Below, piece after piece: positions 38,501-64,000 of a stretch of DNA of 64,000 nt. Source of the DNA: Chamaea fasciata (taxonomy: Eukaryota > Chordata > Aves > Passeriformes > Sylviidae); assembly GCA_029207755.1 (NCBI GenBank), contig JARCOQ010000015.1, forward strand, positions 124,001-188,000, written 5' to 3'. Numbering within the stretch: position 1 is the stretch's first letter; each line of letters opens with the position of its first letter. The notes beneath the pieces are model-generated. The model did not search any database, was not told where the DNA came from, and saw nothing but the letters and a program-made list of their open reading frames with translations. The position numbers were made by a program, and so were the translations under genes.

Positions 38501-39491
38501 CCACATCATAAAAAAAAAAACCAGTCGCTGTTTTAAATATGGTAATTGTAGCAACGGTGTAGACAGAGAGAGAGAGAAACGGTTCCAGAAGGGAAAGAAA
38601 ATGAAGTTTTGACCAACATAAAACACTGATCACAAGCAAAGTTGATAGGAAGCCACAAACCAAGCGAGATTATTCAGTCCTTTAGAAGCAAACAAAAGCA
38701 GTACTGAAAAAGCAGTAAAGGACACAAAGTAAGGAAAAGTGACAAGAAAGAACTTGTCTTGGACTTGCATATGCTTCCAGACTGCACTGTTTCCCCCGCT
38801 TTCCCTTCCTAACTCAGCCTCTTCTGAGAAAAAACAGTCCACGTTTACGGCTTGAAACCTCCCTTTTCAGTAAGCACCCATCCTTGGCAGCTTTTCCAGA
38901 GACGACTGGAGCTGCTGCTCGGGCGGCCTGGCCGACCCGAGCCCCCGCGGAGCCGGAGTGCCACCGCCCCGGGGACAGGCCGGGGGCTTGTGAGGGGGCC
39001 GCGAAGGACGAGGAGGGCGCTGCGCCGGCACGGCGAGCCCGTACTCACATATTCCTTTACGTTTTTCGTCTTCACGGCCTTGTAGGAGGAGTACGCGGGG
39101 TAGAGGGTGCCGAAGATCAGCCTAGGAGAAGAGCAAAGCCCTCAGCGCCTCGCGGCGGCCCGCACCGCCCCCGGCAGCGGCGGCGGGCACTCCCCCCGGG
39201 ATGCCGGTGCCGGCGCGATGCCGGTCTCCGGGCGGGGCTCAGCCGCCCTCAGCGCGGCGCCGCCCGCGGGCCGCAGCAGCCCGCGCGGACCCGCCCGTCG
39301 GCGGCCGCAGCCGCCCCTTTCCCGGGGCCCGGGGTCCCTCGGGGCAGCACCGACGCCGCCGCCAGAGCCCCGCTCTGGGCCGCGGCCCCCGGGGCACCGC
39401 CGGGGACGGGCCCCGCGCAGCGGCCCGCACCTCGCCGCGCCCCGGCCGCACGCACTCACACCACGAGGCGGGAGATTATCCAGGAGACCAT
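29467..39491 (-). CDS. REEP2: REEP2, receptor expression-enhancing protein 2
   Basis: Eight coding exons, all with GT-AG introns and consistent phases: 39491-39460, 39121-39049, 34746-34670, 33233-33113, 32547-32434, 32067-31920, 31596-31457 and 29541-29467. They join to 259 residues, close to the 252-254 aa of human REEP2. The N-terminus [20 protein letters not shown] and the block through about residue 100 (ending HPTLSNKEK) form the TB2/DP1/HVA22 domain, whose paired hydrophobic hairpins insert in and curve the endoplasmic reticulum membrane. Residues about 140-165 ([19 protein letters not shown]) match the conserved cytosolic, microtubule-associated region of REEP1/2. The tail is Lys-rich (ARPKKK). 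REEP2 acts in ER shaping and in surface delivery of some receptors, mainly in neurons. The exon 6 donor and exon 7 acceptor were chosen because this pair gives residue-for-residue length agreement with the human IED...GDK segment; alternatives are described in the findings. Confidence 0.95.
30345..30479 (+). mobile_element. CR1 3'-end fragment in REEP2 intron 7
   Basis: 'ccctggagaaaatcaaaagcc...tggacctggtcc...agatcccctccaacctcaaccattctgtgattcta' follows the CR1 tail order and ends with the terminal octamer. It is antisense to REEP2. Confidence 0.8.
31457..31596 (-). CDS. REEP2: REEP2 coding exon 7
   Basis: 140 nt, acceptor CTCCTCAG|GAG at 31597/31596 and donor GCTGAG|GTGAGT. It encodes a hydrophilic stretch containing [21 protein letters not shown] second acceptor, CCTTAG at 31615, would add six residues in frame. 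Confidence 0.8.
31920..32067 (-). CDS. REEP2: REEP2 coding exon 6
   Basis: Acceptor CTCTTAG|GGC. It encodes [20 protein letters not shown] through LLETIEDS. The donor used here is TCAG|GTACAG at 31920/31919. A stronger-looking in-frame donor, GATG|GTGAGC at 31878/31877, would add 14 residues. Confidence 0.8.
32434..32547 (-). CDS. REEP2: REEP2 coding exon 5
   Basis: 114 nt in phase 0, acceptor TTCCTAG|GAA and donor GCAAAG|GTAATG. It encodes [20 protein letters not shown] and an Ala-rich helix ending TAAAK. Confidence 0.94.
33113..33233 (-). CDS. REEP2: REEP2 coding exon 4
   Basis: 121 nt, acceptor TCTCTCAG|G and donor GAGAAG|GTACTT. It encodes [20 protein letters not shown] through SNKEK, the second hairpin and the end of the membrane domain. 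Confidence 0.94.
34670..34746 (-). CDS. REEP2: REEP2 coding exon 3
   Basis: 77 nt, acceptor TTTTGCAG|GTG and donor TTCTTG|GTGAGT. It encodes [20 protein letters not shown] and the start of the next segment, a hydrophobic core of the TB2/DP1/HVA22 domain. Confidence 0.94.
36820..37115 (+). mobile_element. Decayed CR1 reverse-transcriptase fragment in REEP2 intron 2
   Basis: 'tggaatcccacaggaatcagtgttgagatctgtgctgctcatcttcatgaa' corresponds to the CR1 ORF2 GVPQGSVLGP-type region, and 'gcagaagatac' to the following catalytic-motif area, in plus orientation. The frame is broken by indels and stops. Confidence 0.6.
39049..39121 (-). CDS. REEP2: REEP2 coding exon 2
   Basis: 73 nt, acceptor CTCCTAG|G and donor GAATAT|GTGAGT. 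It encodes residues 11-35 ([20 protein letters not shown] and on to VKEY), the first membrane hairpin arm and following loop. Confidence 0.93.
39460..39491 (-). CDS. REEP2: REEP2 coding exon 1
   Basis: 32 nt coding [10 protein letters not shown] plus two bases. The donor is GTGGT|GTGAGT. It lies within the CpG island; the ATG context is GCCGCCATGG, a perfect Kozak core. Confidence 0.93.
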
Positions 39492-39789
39492 GGCGGCACC
39501 GGGCGCGGCTCAGAGCCGAGCGGCGGCGGGAGGCGGCTCTTGAAGGGCAGGTTCCTGCAGCAGGCGCAGCCCCGCCCCGTGTGCTCGCTGGGAGGAGCCG
39601 ACGCGGCCGAGGGAGAGGCCGCAGAGCGCCGAGCATCCCGCCCCGCTGCGGAACCCCGGCGTCGCCCGCGCCCGAGCGGGGGAAAGCCCCGCTGACGGCA
39701 GGGCCGGAGCTGCGGCGGGAACCCGGGAACGGAGCCCCACCAGCGGAACGGCAGCTGCGAGGTGGACGGGTGCCGTTGCTGGAACGACG

Positions 39790-40485
39790 GCAGAGAAGCA
39801 ACATGCGCAAAGTGAGGAAAATTACAGGAGAGCGCTGAATTGAGATCACGGGCACTTGGGAAGACAGAGTAATAGAGACCACAGAAGAAGCCATCTTTCC
39901 TCCAGTTGCCTCCCCCAGGGAAATCAAGACAGCTATTACATGCTGCAAACAGGCTAGTTAAGTGTAAAAGCATTTCAGAGATCCACGGCTCTGAGTTTCA
40001 CCCAAAACCGGACGCAAAACAAACCTCAACTAGCGATACTGCCGTTTGCGTTATCGAGCCAGAGGAGTAAAGGCTGTTACTAGTAGTTTCCAGGTAATTT
40101 CAGTGTTGCCAGATACTCTTCCTCGAAAGCTGAGAGGTCAAGGATTACTTTGTTAATTACACAAACAAGGCTGAACAGTGTATGTGTGTGTGTGGGAATA
40201 TACTTAGTGCAGGGTGGGAAATGTGTATGCTTCAGCATACTGGAGTACCGGAAATTGTTGTGTTTTAACAGCTGACCAAGAAATACTGTTAAAACAATCT
40301 TCCTCCTCAGTCAACGCCAGAGTTTATTACGGAGTCTCTGGGAGTCTGTATGTGTATTACAGTCAAGGACTGATTAGGCCCCTATACAAATCTCTGAATC
40401 ACACTGAGATAACCATTACATCAGCTCGTTTTTAATGGGGAAAAAATCGCTAGAAATCTACTATGGTTCTTCAGCTACCAGAAAA
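39790..40485. other. Intergenic upstream of REEP2
   Basis: No gene recognised. It contains a short (TG)n run near 40184-40194. Confidence 0.4.
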
Positions 40486-40490
40486 ACTAC

Positions 40491-40569
40491 AAACAAACAA
40501 AACCCAACAACAACAAGCCCAAACACACAAACAAACAAAAAACCCCACAAAACCCCCCAAACAAAAAAC
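40491..40569. repeat. A/C-rich low-complexity tract
   Basis: CAAACAAACAAA and CAACAACAA blocks followed by A/C homopolymers. It has the same style and strand as the other A/C tracts in the window. Confidence 0.85.
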
Positions 40570-43500
40570 ATGAAGGAATGCACTATGGCAATGTCTCATT
40601 AGTTGCTGATAGTTGCTTTATGAAAAGGAACGAGACCAAGGAAAGAGTCAGAATAAAAACAAAGAGCTATTTGGGAAGAATTTTCTCATGAATGCATGAA
40701 ATTCAGTATAATGAGCAGTGATGACAAATACAAAACACTGACAACTTCCCATTGCATGCAAGAGATGAAAATGCTAGTGTCTCTACAGACAGTGACAAAG
40801 AACATTTTGTCACAGTCTGCTTTTGGATATGAATGGCCACAAAATGATTGCATAAGGGACTGCACAATTTACACCACTGATGGCATAACTGACCTACTAA
40901 TAGGATAAAAGGAATCTGCTTCCACACGCCCAAATAACACCAACGCACAAAACCTTTAACAAAATAACTACATTTTAAACTGCATCAGTTTCCTATCGGT
41001 GACCAGCACAGCAACAGGTCTGTTACTTGAGTAATTTGTTTGTGCTCGTGTGAGTGGAAGATGCAAACAGAAGAGGGGAAATGCAGGGATCAGGTGATTA
41101 ACACATAAGCCAGTGTGAGAACGCTAAATAACTGCAGCATGGGTGACACCTAAATAAAATGTGCCTTAGTGTTTTATGCTATTTAATGTGCCAAGGGGCA
41201 GTATGAAAATCTACAGTGCACAAGACACAAACGGTGGTTAAGAACAACAGAATCTCAACATCACTAGAGAAGGTGGTATTGTAAATATAAGTGGCAGCTC
41301 ACTGTTAAGTATCATGTTGAGCTTTAGAACAACTTCAGGAAAGGTATTTTAAGCTAGCAATTCACATTGAGCAATAATAAGTTCAATTTTTTTCCCATAT
41401 CGTAAATAAAAATGAAAGATTAATTTACCTTTCCACGAGGAGAAACTATGAGTAGTTTAAGAGCTATTTTTGGAACAAAAGTCAGCTGCAGGTTAAGTGA
41501 AAATAAAAATATTTATTAGCAGTATTCTTTTTATTAAGTTATTAGCAATATTTTATAATGCTGAATAATTAAGACCTTAATTACTATCCAGGAAAGCAAT
41601 TCATCAATTATTTTCAAATTAGGGCTGTATGGATTTTTTTGCAGATATACTACTGCTGAAATAACTCATGATAAACTTGCGTTCTACAAATGGTCCAAAC
41701 AGGTCACCAAATATCTATCCATCTGCTATGGCTAAATAATAAAGCATGGAAATCAAACAAGCTGTTCCTTGAGTAGAGCAGCTTAAGCAAAGCTACATTA
41801 AGAAAAATGCCAGGTCAAATCCAGAGATCCTGCTGAAGCTCAAGTTTGGGCAGAAGCTGCTACAATGAAGAGCAACAGCAATTCATCACGGCTCAAGAAT
41901 AGAGGATTCCCTCTGGAAAAGTTTTGCAGACTAAATATGGATCTTAGGAAAAAAGACGAAGTGGAAAAGCACAATGGGCACCCTCTCTGAAGCACAAAGG
42001 TGCAGACTGTAGTGGAAGAGTATCAAAAGCCGAACAGTAAGGAAAACAGAAAAAGTGCAAGCTGACAGCCAAAAATGACATTGTAAGAGCTAGGGCCCTA
42101 GAACTGGTAATTGTTCTGAGAACATTTCTTTACCGGTTTTGCTTTGTGATTGAAAAGCTATTCTCTTAGAAGACACCTTCCTAGAGGAAACAGCTCTTGA
42201 AACATATTACCATTTTCCTATTAGACTATATAAAAGGCAGAGATAAATAAAAAGCTCCCAGGGGAATGAGGGAGATAAGAGAGAAAAGTAAGATGATTTC
42301 TGCCTGGTAATTTTTCAAATGTCTGGTGGGAACATGCAGCTCTTTTTCAAAGGTTAAGAATAGGGATCTTGAAGACATTGCCAGTTGAGATGAAAGAAAC
42401 TGTGGGCTGATTTCAGATTCTGAGATGCACTGGAAGAGAGAGACCACAAGCAGGCACTGGCATACATACCAACTATCGTGGTAAGTTTGGGTAACACCAA
42501 AGTTGACAATCACAAGATAAGATTCCTTACCAGTAACCAGAACTGGGAAGCCGCATTGTCAGCAGGCCCTTCTATGCTATGCTTCACTCACATGCTGTGT
42601 AGTTTCACAATCATTTTCCACTGAATCAATGCTTACAGTGTGTGCTTGATGCATGAATAAATCACTAGTGTGTCATGCACCTCAACCAATACCTCTCAAC
42701 TGTAGAAGCTCAGAGCTATCAAAGGCCTATCAGGAATGAGGAAGAAGGAAATTACACATACAGGGAAGCAATAGTTTTAAATATCCATGCCTCATAACTT
42801 CTTTCATCTTATTTGGATTGTAGGTAAATTCAAGTTACTGCTTAGCATCTAACTTTGCTGTACCAATTCTGATTCCACATCCTCAGGTTTTACAAAAGGC
42901 TGTCTAAGAATCTTTCAGAAAAATGACACATGGAACACAACTTTCGATGTATTAGGTACTTATTCTTTTCCTATATTTATGTTGCCTGGTACAGTTGCCT
43001 CCAAGTAAAGATTTAGGTTTTGTAAAATTAAACTTGCACGCTGTTACATTTTCATTCAGTATCAAGAAAATGAAGTCTTTTGGTTGAAAAGAAGCAAAAT
43101 CTTCAGGCTGGGGACATTATGGAGACATTACACCCTTGCATGGCTGAGCACACACCAACCTTCAGTATTGTGACTGCAATCTAAATTCACTTTGGCAGGC
43201 CAACAGCCATATATTCCTGAATTCTTGCTTCATCTTGTCTGTAGTTACACAGGACATTGGCTAGAAGACAGCCAGAGTTTAAAGCCCATATTCAAAAATG
43301 GTGCTGGCCACTGTCTCGTGCACCTCCGTTTAGCAATGGCAAGAGAGCACTAGGTAGAACAAGCATCATGACTGCAGCAAACTATATTAAGACATGTAAC
43401 TCAAGTTTTTTTTTCTCCCTCTGCTAAACTGCCTCTGATTTATGATGTCTGCTTTAATCTGCTTACATTCTACGTAACATACCAGCTGCCCCTTAAAATC

Positions 43501-43600
43501 TTGAACTAGAAAATACTGTGAAAAAAACTACTGATTATATATCTTAAGTCAATTCTATAATCACTGGCTGGCTACTTGCGGCATAACCTCCGTATGATGT
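40570..43600. other. Intergenic between REEP2 and KDM3B, nothing recognised
   Basis: About 3 kb of AT-rich DNA without gene or identifiable transposon. Confidence 0.4.
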
Positions 43601-43607
43601 ATGTCAG

Positions 43608-43665
43608 AACTATCTGATGATCTTTAAGGTCTCTTCCAATGTAGGCCATTTTATAATTCTATGGT
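43608..43665 (+). mobile_element. CR1 3'-terminal fragment
   Basis: 'ctgatgatctttaaggtctcttccaatgtaggcc...ataattctatgg' is the last ~55 bp of a CR1 copy including one terminal octamer. Confidence 0.8.
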
Positions 43666-44039
43666 ATTTCCTAACTTTAATAATCCCTCTGATTTTGGCT
43701 GAATATTGCTTCAGAACTTTTACCACCCCATCCATATCTCCAGTGGTGAGGGCATCTCTGGACCCCAACCTGTTAGGAAGACAAAGATGGGGAGCACAGT
43801 ACAAGAGACGTTTTTTATGACAAGACAGATCCTCTACCCAAACTACCTTGAAGAATCAAGAATTGGCAGGGCTTGGTGTGCTCCCAGCACATACTTGGGA
43901 TGCCAGTCTAAACCACATGAACCTTCTGGTCAAACAGAGCAGGTCAAAATTAGCAGGCAGCCTACACTTCCAGGGTCAGAGGTTGAGACAACCTCAAGGC
44001 AGGAAGATCAGTGTGCAGGTATGAAGGAAACTGCCCAAG

Positions 44040-45318
44040 CTGTTACAGTAAATGACTTTTATTTTTTAAAAAATGAAATAACCGTGAACATATTAACAGG
44101 CCTGCAAGTGGCACTACAGTACAGCTGGAGATAAGGTCAATACATTTCCCCATGTACCCGGACAATGAAATCCATTGCATCAATGCTGACATTAGTAATT
44201 CTGAATACAGTTCTATCAAGCAGGAACATTTTACTTAAAATAGTTCTGGACAAAGTTGACACCAAAAGTTAACTATTCCTTCACTTTGGAAAGGATAGAT
44301 GTTTTATAGATGTTTTCAGGTAGCACTGGTATTGGGTGAATATTGCCTGCAGTCACCAGTGCAGGGAGAGATGTACAACATCTCCATGTGAGAACAGAGT
44401 TTACACTCTTTTTTACTTCTCATTGTGAGGAAGCAGGGTGGCATAGAGAGAGGGGGGAAGATAGGTGAGGTAATATGGGCAAGGGAGGTGGGATGTCAAT
44501 TTCTATTCAATTCTCCTTTGGCTGTTTTTGTGCTATTTTGGACTGCTTTCTAAAAATCGTTTCTTGATTTTATTGAAAGGAAGACTAAACGTAATACACC
44601 TTTCCTTGAAAATCCAGGAACAATTGTGGTACTTCAAAAATACTAAAAATATCTACTTTCATGAAATATTAACTGTTTCACTACAAACCTATTTTTTCAC
44701 TAAATACACAATTCTCTTATTTCTGGAGTCTCCTGGGGGGAAAAAATGTGGGTTCTCCCTTTAGTTCTGCAACTCTACAGTGTATAGAGAAACAGCTAGA
44801 AGAAGGGGAGTGCAGAGAATAGCTTTATCCTTTTCCTTGGCCTGTATCTCACACGGGAAGTTTGTTTGAATTTCTGCAGTTGGGCTACTGTTGGTCACAT
44901 TCTTTCAGCAGTTATCAACCAAGTCTGCAGTAGGACAACCCACCTCTAGCACATTCTGTCTAACTTTGTGGAGACTAACTAGGCATGAGGGAAAGAAACA
45001 TCCACACTCTTTATACCATTTCTAATTGTAATATGCAGGAACACCAAGTGGTTTCCATGTTCTGTCAATTTGCAAAAGGCCACAGGAAAGGGATATGGCA
45101 CCTTTTAGAATCTGGAATTCTGCATTTAACAGTGCGACCTTCCATTAGACCTTCAGTGTTGAGGCAACGTAGAAAAGAGTGGCTGAAGAGTGTGTGTAAT
45201 ACTGACCACACCAGCTCCCAGTGAGAAGCCTCTGCTCCTGCAGAGGCAGTCGTGTGCAGTCCCTGTATATACCGTGAGCAAAAGGCCTACTTGACAGGGC
45301 ATTTGGAATTAGCAGTTC
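44040..45318 (-). other. KDM3B: KDM3B 3'UTR (provisional end)
   Basis: Runs from the stop codon at 45321-45319. Two minus-strand AATAAA signals are present, at plus-strand TTTATT 44568-44573 and 44058-44063, giving tails of about 0.77 or 1.28 kb. The sequence does not decide between them, and both may be used. Confidence 0.5.
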
Positions 45319-62153
<16,835 letters not shown>

Positions 62154-62159
62154 CTAGAA

Positions 62160-63005
62160 GACATAAATCCGGAGGTAAGTTTAGTCTTGCAACTTTGACA
62201 CCTGTCTACCAGGAAAACATGCACCAGAAACAAACTGGCTCAGGGACAGACATGTATCCAAGTAAGAACAGAAATAGCTGTCTCTGTTTTACAATGCTAG
62301 AAGTTAAAATAACCAACTAAAGGCTACTTAGAAAAATATTATGCAGACATAAAATAGCAAACTTTAAAGATCTAAATTCAGCTACTTTGATAGTAAAAAT
62401 AGTTCATATCTTTCCTAACTTCATTAATATCTCAACTTTATTTCCCCATTTTCCTCATTCCATTCCTAAGAAAGTGAACTCAACCTTGGGACACGTAAGC
62501 TGATTGTGAACACTAAGTAAACACCGACAGGGAGAGGAGAAAGTGCTCCCTGTATGTCAGCAGAACTGCTAGTAGACAGACTCCCTGGTTCTGGTTGCCA
62601 TCCTCCTTAAGGGACATTTAAAACTCAAGGGGTGTTTAAAATTCATAACAGGTTAGCAACACAATCTTAAATTTTGTTTTAACTTAAAAAATCAAAAGCC
62701 TGCCTATAGGCTTTATTTACAGCAAAATACTTAAGACACTAAATATATTTCATATATTCAACAGAAGAGAAACACTTACTGCATCTTTATTCATACATTT
62801 GTGGGAGGGGGCAGGGGTGTGATAGATTTCTGGTAGCAAAAACCTCCTCATTCAAGTGAAAAAAAAAAATCATAACAAGCCAATCAACACCATCCCCTCC
62901 CCAAAACGCCCATCTTCTTAAAAACTAATGTTCAATAGACAAAAAAATTTACCATATATAAAGCTATCAACCTAAAACATAACATTATTCATTACTGAAT
63001 ATATT
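62160..63005. other. KDM3B intron, nothing recognised
   Basis: AT-rich; no further KDM3B exon was found between 62154 and the window end. Confidence 0.45.
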
Positions 63006-63009
63006 AATT

Positions 63010-63770
63010 CAGTAAAAAAATACTTATGGAATTGTAGAACAGTCTAGGTCCAATAGAAGATCTAGATATCATCCGGTGTAAATTTCTGTTGCAATTACGT
63101 TTTGTTCCCCTGGGCTGGGTCATGCCAAATTTTAACTTCACAGGGAGGAAGATTAATTCACTTCTCAGGGCAGCCTATTCCACTGTTCGAATGTAAAGGG
63201 AGATTTTTTCCTTATATCCTGATGGAATTTCTCCTGAAGCAACTGGTATTGCCCCTTGCCCTGTCAACCATGCATCCCTATGAAAGGAGTACCTCCCTAC
63301 AAGCACCTTTAAGAAATCATAATACTGATCAGTCCCCCAAAGCATTCCCCACTCTAGGATGAAGAGAACCAGTTTCTAGAACCTTTTCAAATGTGTCAAG
63401 CTTTCACCCACACGAAGACATGCTGGCTGAGACTGATGATTGCATTATACCCCAGATGTTTTCCATTACTTCCCAGAATAATCTTTATTATTATACTGGA
63501 CACTTAAGTGAGACTGACATGCCTGCCTGTGGTTTACAAGGCCCTTTCAGAAACTCAGGACAGTGTTTGCCAGTTTCCAGTCAGCTGGGGACGCTCCAGA
63601 CTCCCAAGACTGCATGAAACTCACTGAGAGAGGCTTTGCAAAGACATCAGCAGCTCTGAAAATTCTCAGATGAATCCCCTCAGGCCCCACAGATTCGTAG
63701 TGATCCAGCTGGAGGAGTACATCCCACCAAGTATATTCTAGCTCAAATGCCTTTCAAGTACACATAAGTT
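63010..63770 (-). mobile_element. CR1 LINE fragment (reverse transcriptase to 3' region)
   Basis: On the plus strand, 'cagggcagcctattccactgttcgaa' and 'ccttatatcctgatggaatttctcc' are reverse complements of CR1 3' sequence. 'ggctttgcaaagacatcagcagctctg...aatcccctcaggccccacagattcgtag' (63631-63700) is the reverse complement of the region before the reverse-transcriptase core. The segments are in the right order for a minus-strand copy with an internal deletion. It is in the KDM3B sense direction. Confidence 0.75.
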
Positions 63771-64000
63771 TAAGGAACTGGTTCACTCCGAAGTTTTCGT
63801 CTTTTTTTTTTCTGTGGTATGCTCTTTAAATTTCACATCTTTAAAATACTGTAAGTGAGCTTCTGTGGGGATGCTGATTATCAACTAAACAATTTATAAG
63901 CTGTATTTAACCAATTTTTCTTGGTCTCTTGAAAAGAACAGCATCTCCTCAGCAGTGGTAAGCTAAAACTAAAAATTAGAATGAAAATCCCCTACAAATT

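Larger units (their letters stand above)
38880..39780. promoter_or_regulatory. REEP2: REEP2 CpG-island promoter
   Basis: The GC- and CpG-rich block contains REEP2 coding exons 1 and 2 and the short first intron and reaches about 290 bp upstream of the ATG. No TATA box is seen, as usual for a CpG-island promoter. Long frames on both strands here have no similarity to known proteins. Confidence 0.8.

Noticed and set aside
39107..39948. 243- and 268-codon open frames over the REEP2 island
   Set aside because: Opposing frames in CpG-rich DNA overlapping REEP2 exons 1-2 and upstream sequence; no similarity or start context.

Overview
This window is vertebrate nuclear DNA, almost certainly from a bird. 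The evidence is compact intron/exon genes with GT-AG splice sites, sharply bounded CpG islands, AT-rich intergenic DNA, and an interspersed-repeat load made of CR1 LINE fragments plus one avian-type solo LTR, with no Alu, B1 or L1 sequence noticed. The protein-coding content is three genes, all on the minus strand: EGR1 (about 11.1-12.9 kb), REEP2 (29.5-39.5 kb) and the 3' part of KDM3B (45.3-62.2 kb, continuing beyond the right edge). The same neighbours, KDM3B-REEP2-EGR1, lie in one transcriptional direction on human 5q31, so the block is conserved synteny shown here in reverse.

Layout. 1-7 kb: intergenic DNA with an orphan CpG island (about 0.6-1.27 kb), a degenerate ~40-bp tandem repeat next to it, A/C-rich low-complexity tracts and a perfect hairpin. 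7.2-7.7 kb: a second CpG island with three regularly spaced serum-response modules (ETS motif plus CArG box) and two exact EGR1-binding 9-mers. 8.5-8.7 kb: a CR1 tail. 10.1-13.1 kb: EGR1 with its 3'UTR, two coding exons (509 aa) and TATA box. 13.18-13.52 kb: the EGR1 promoter with five CArG-type elements in a 2 proximal + 3 distal arrangement. A CpG island runs on to about 14.6 kb and contains a TATA/MEF2-like CTATAAATAG. 14.6-28.8 kb: gene-poor DNA with CR1 tails and simple repeats. 28.8-39.8 kb: REEP2 with eight coding exons and a 5' CpG island. 39.8-44 kb: intergenic. 44-64 kb: the last nine coding exons of KDM3B (437 codons) carrying the whole JmjC demethylase domain. Its 7.7-kb intron holds an LTR and a long decayed CR1 that keeps ORF1-esterase, endonuclease and reverse-transcriptase remnants in order; the intron at the right edge holds another CR1.

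Functionally the three genes are unrelated: an immediate-early zinc-finger transcription factor, an ER-shaping membrane protein and a nuclear H3K9 demethylase. The regulatory DNA is the most interesting content. EGR1 has a textbook SRF/TCF promoter, and a second, even more regular SRE array sits in its own CpG island about 2.5 kb beyond the EGR1 poly(A) site, where no known protein-coding gene starts. I found no tRNA, rRNA, CRISPR or prokaryotic-type system, and no convincing novel protein-coding gene.
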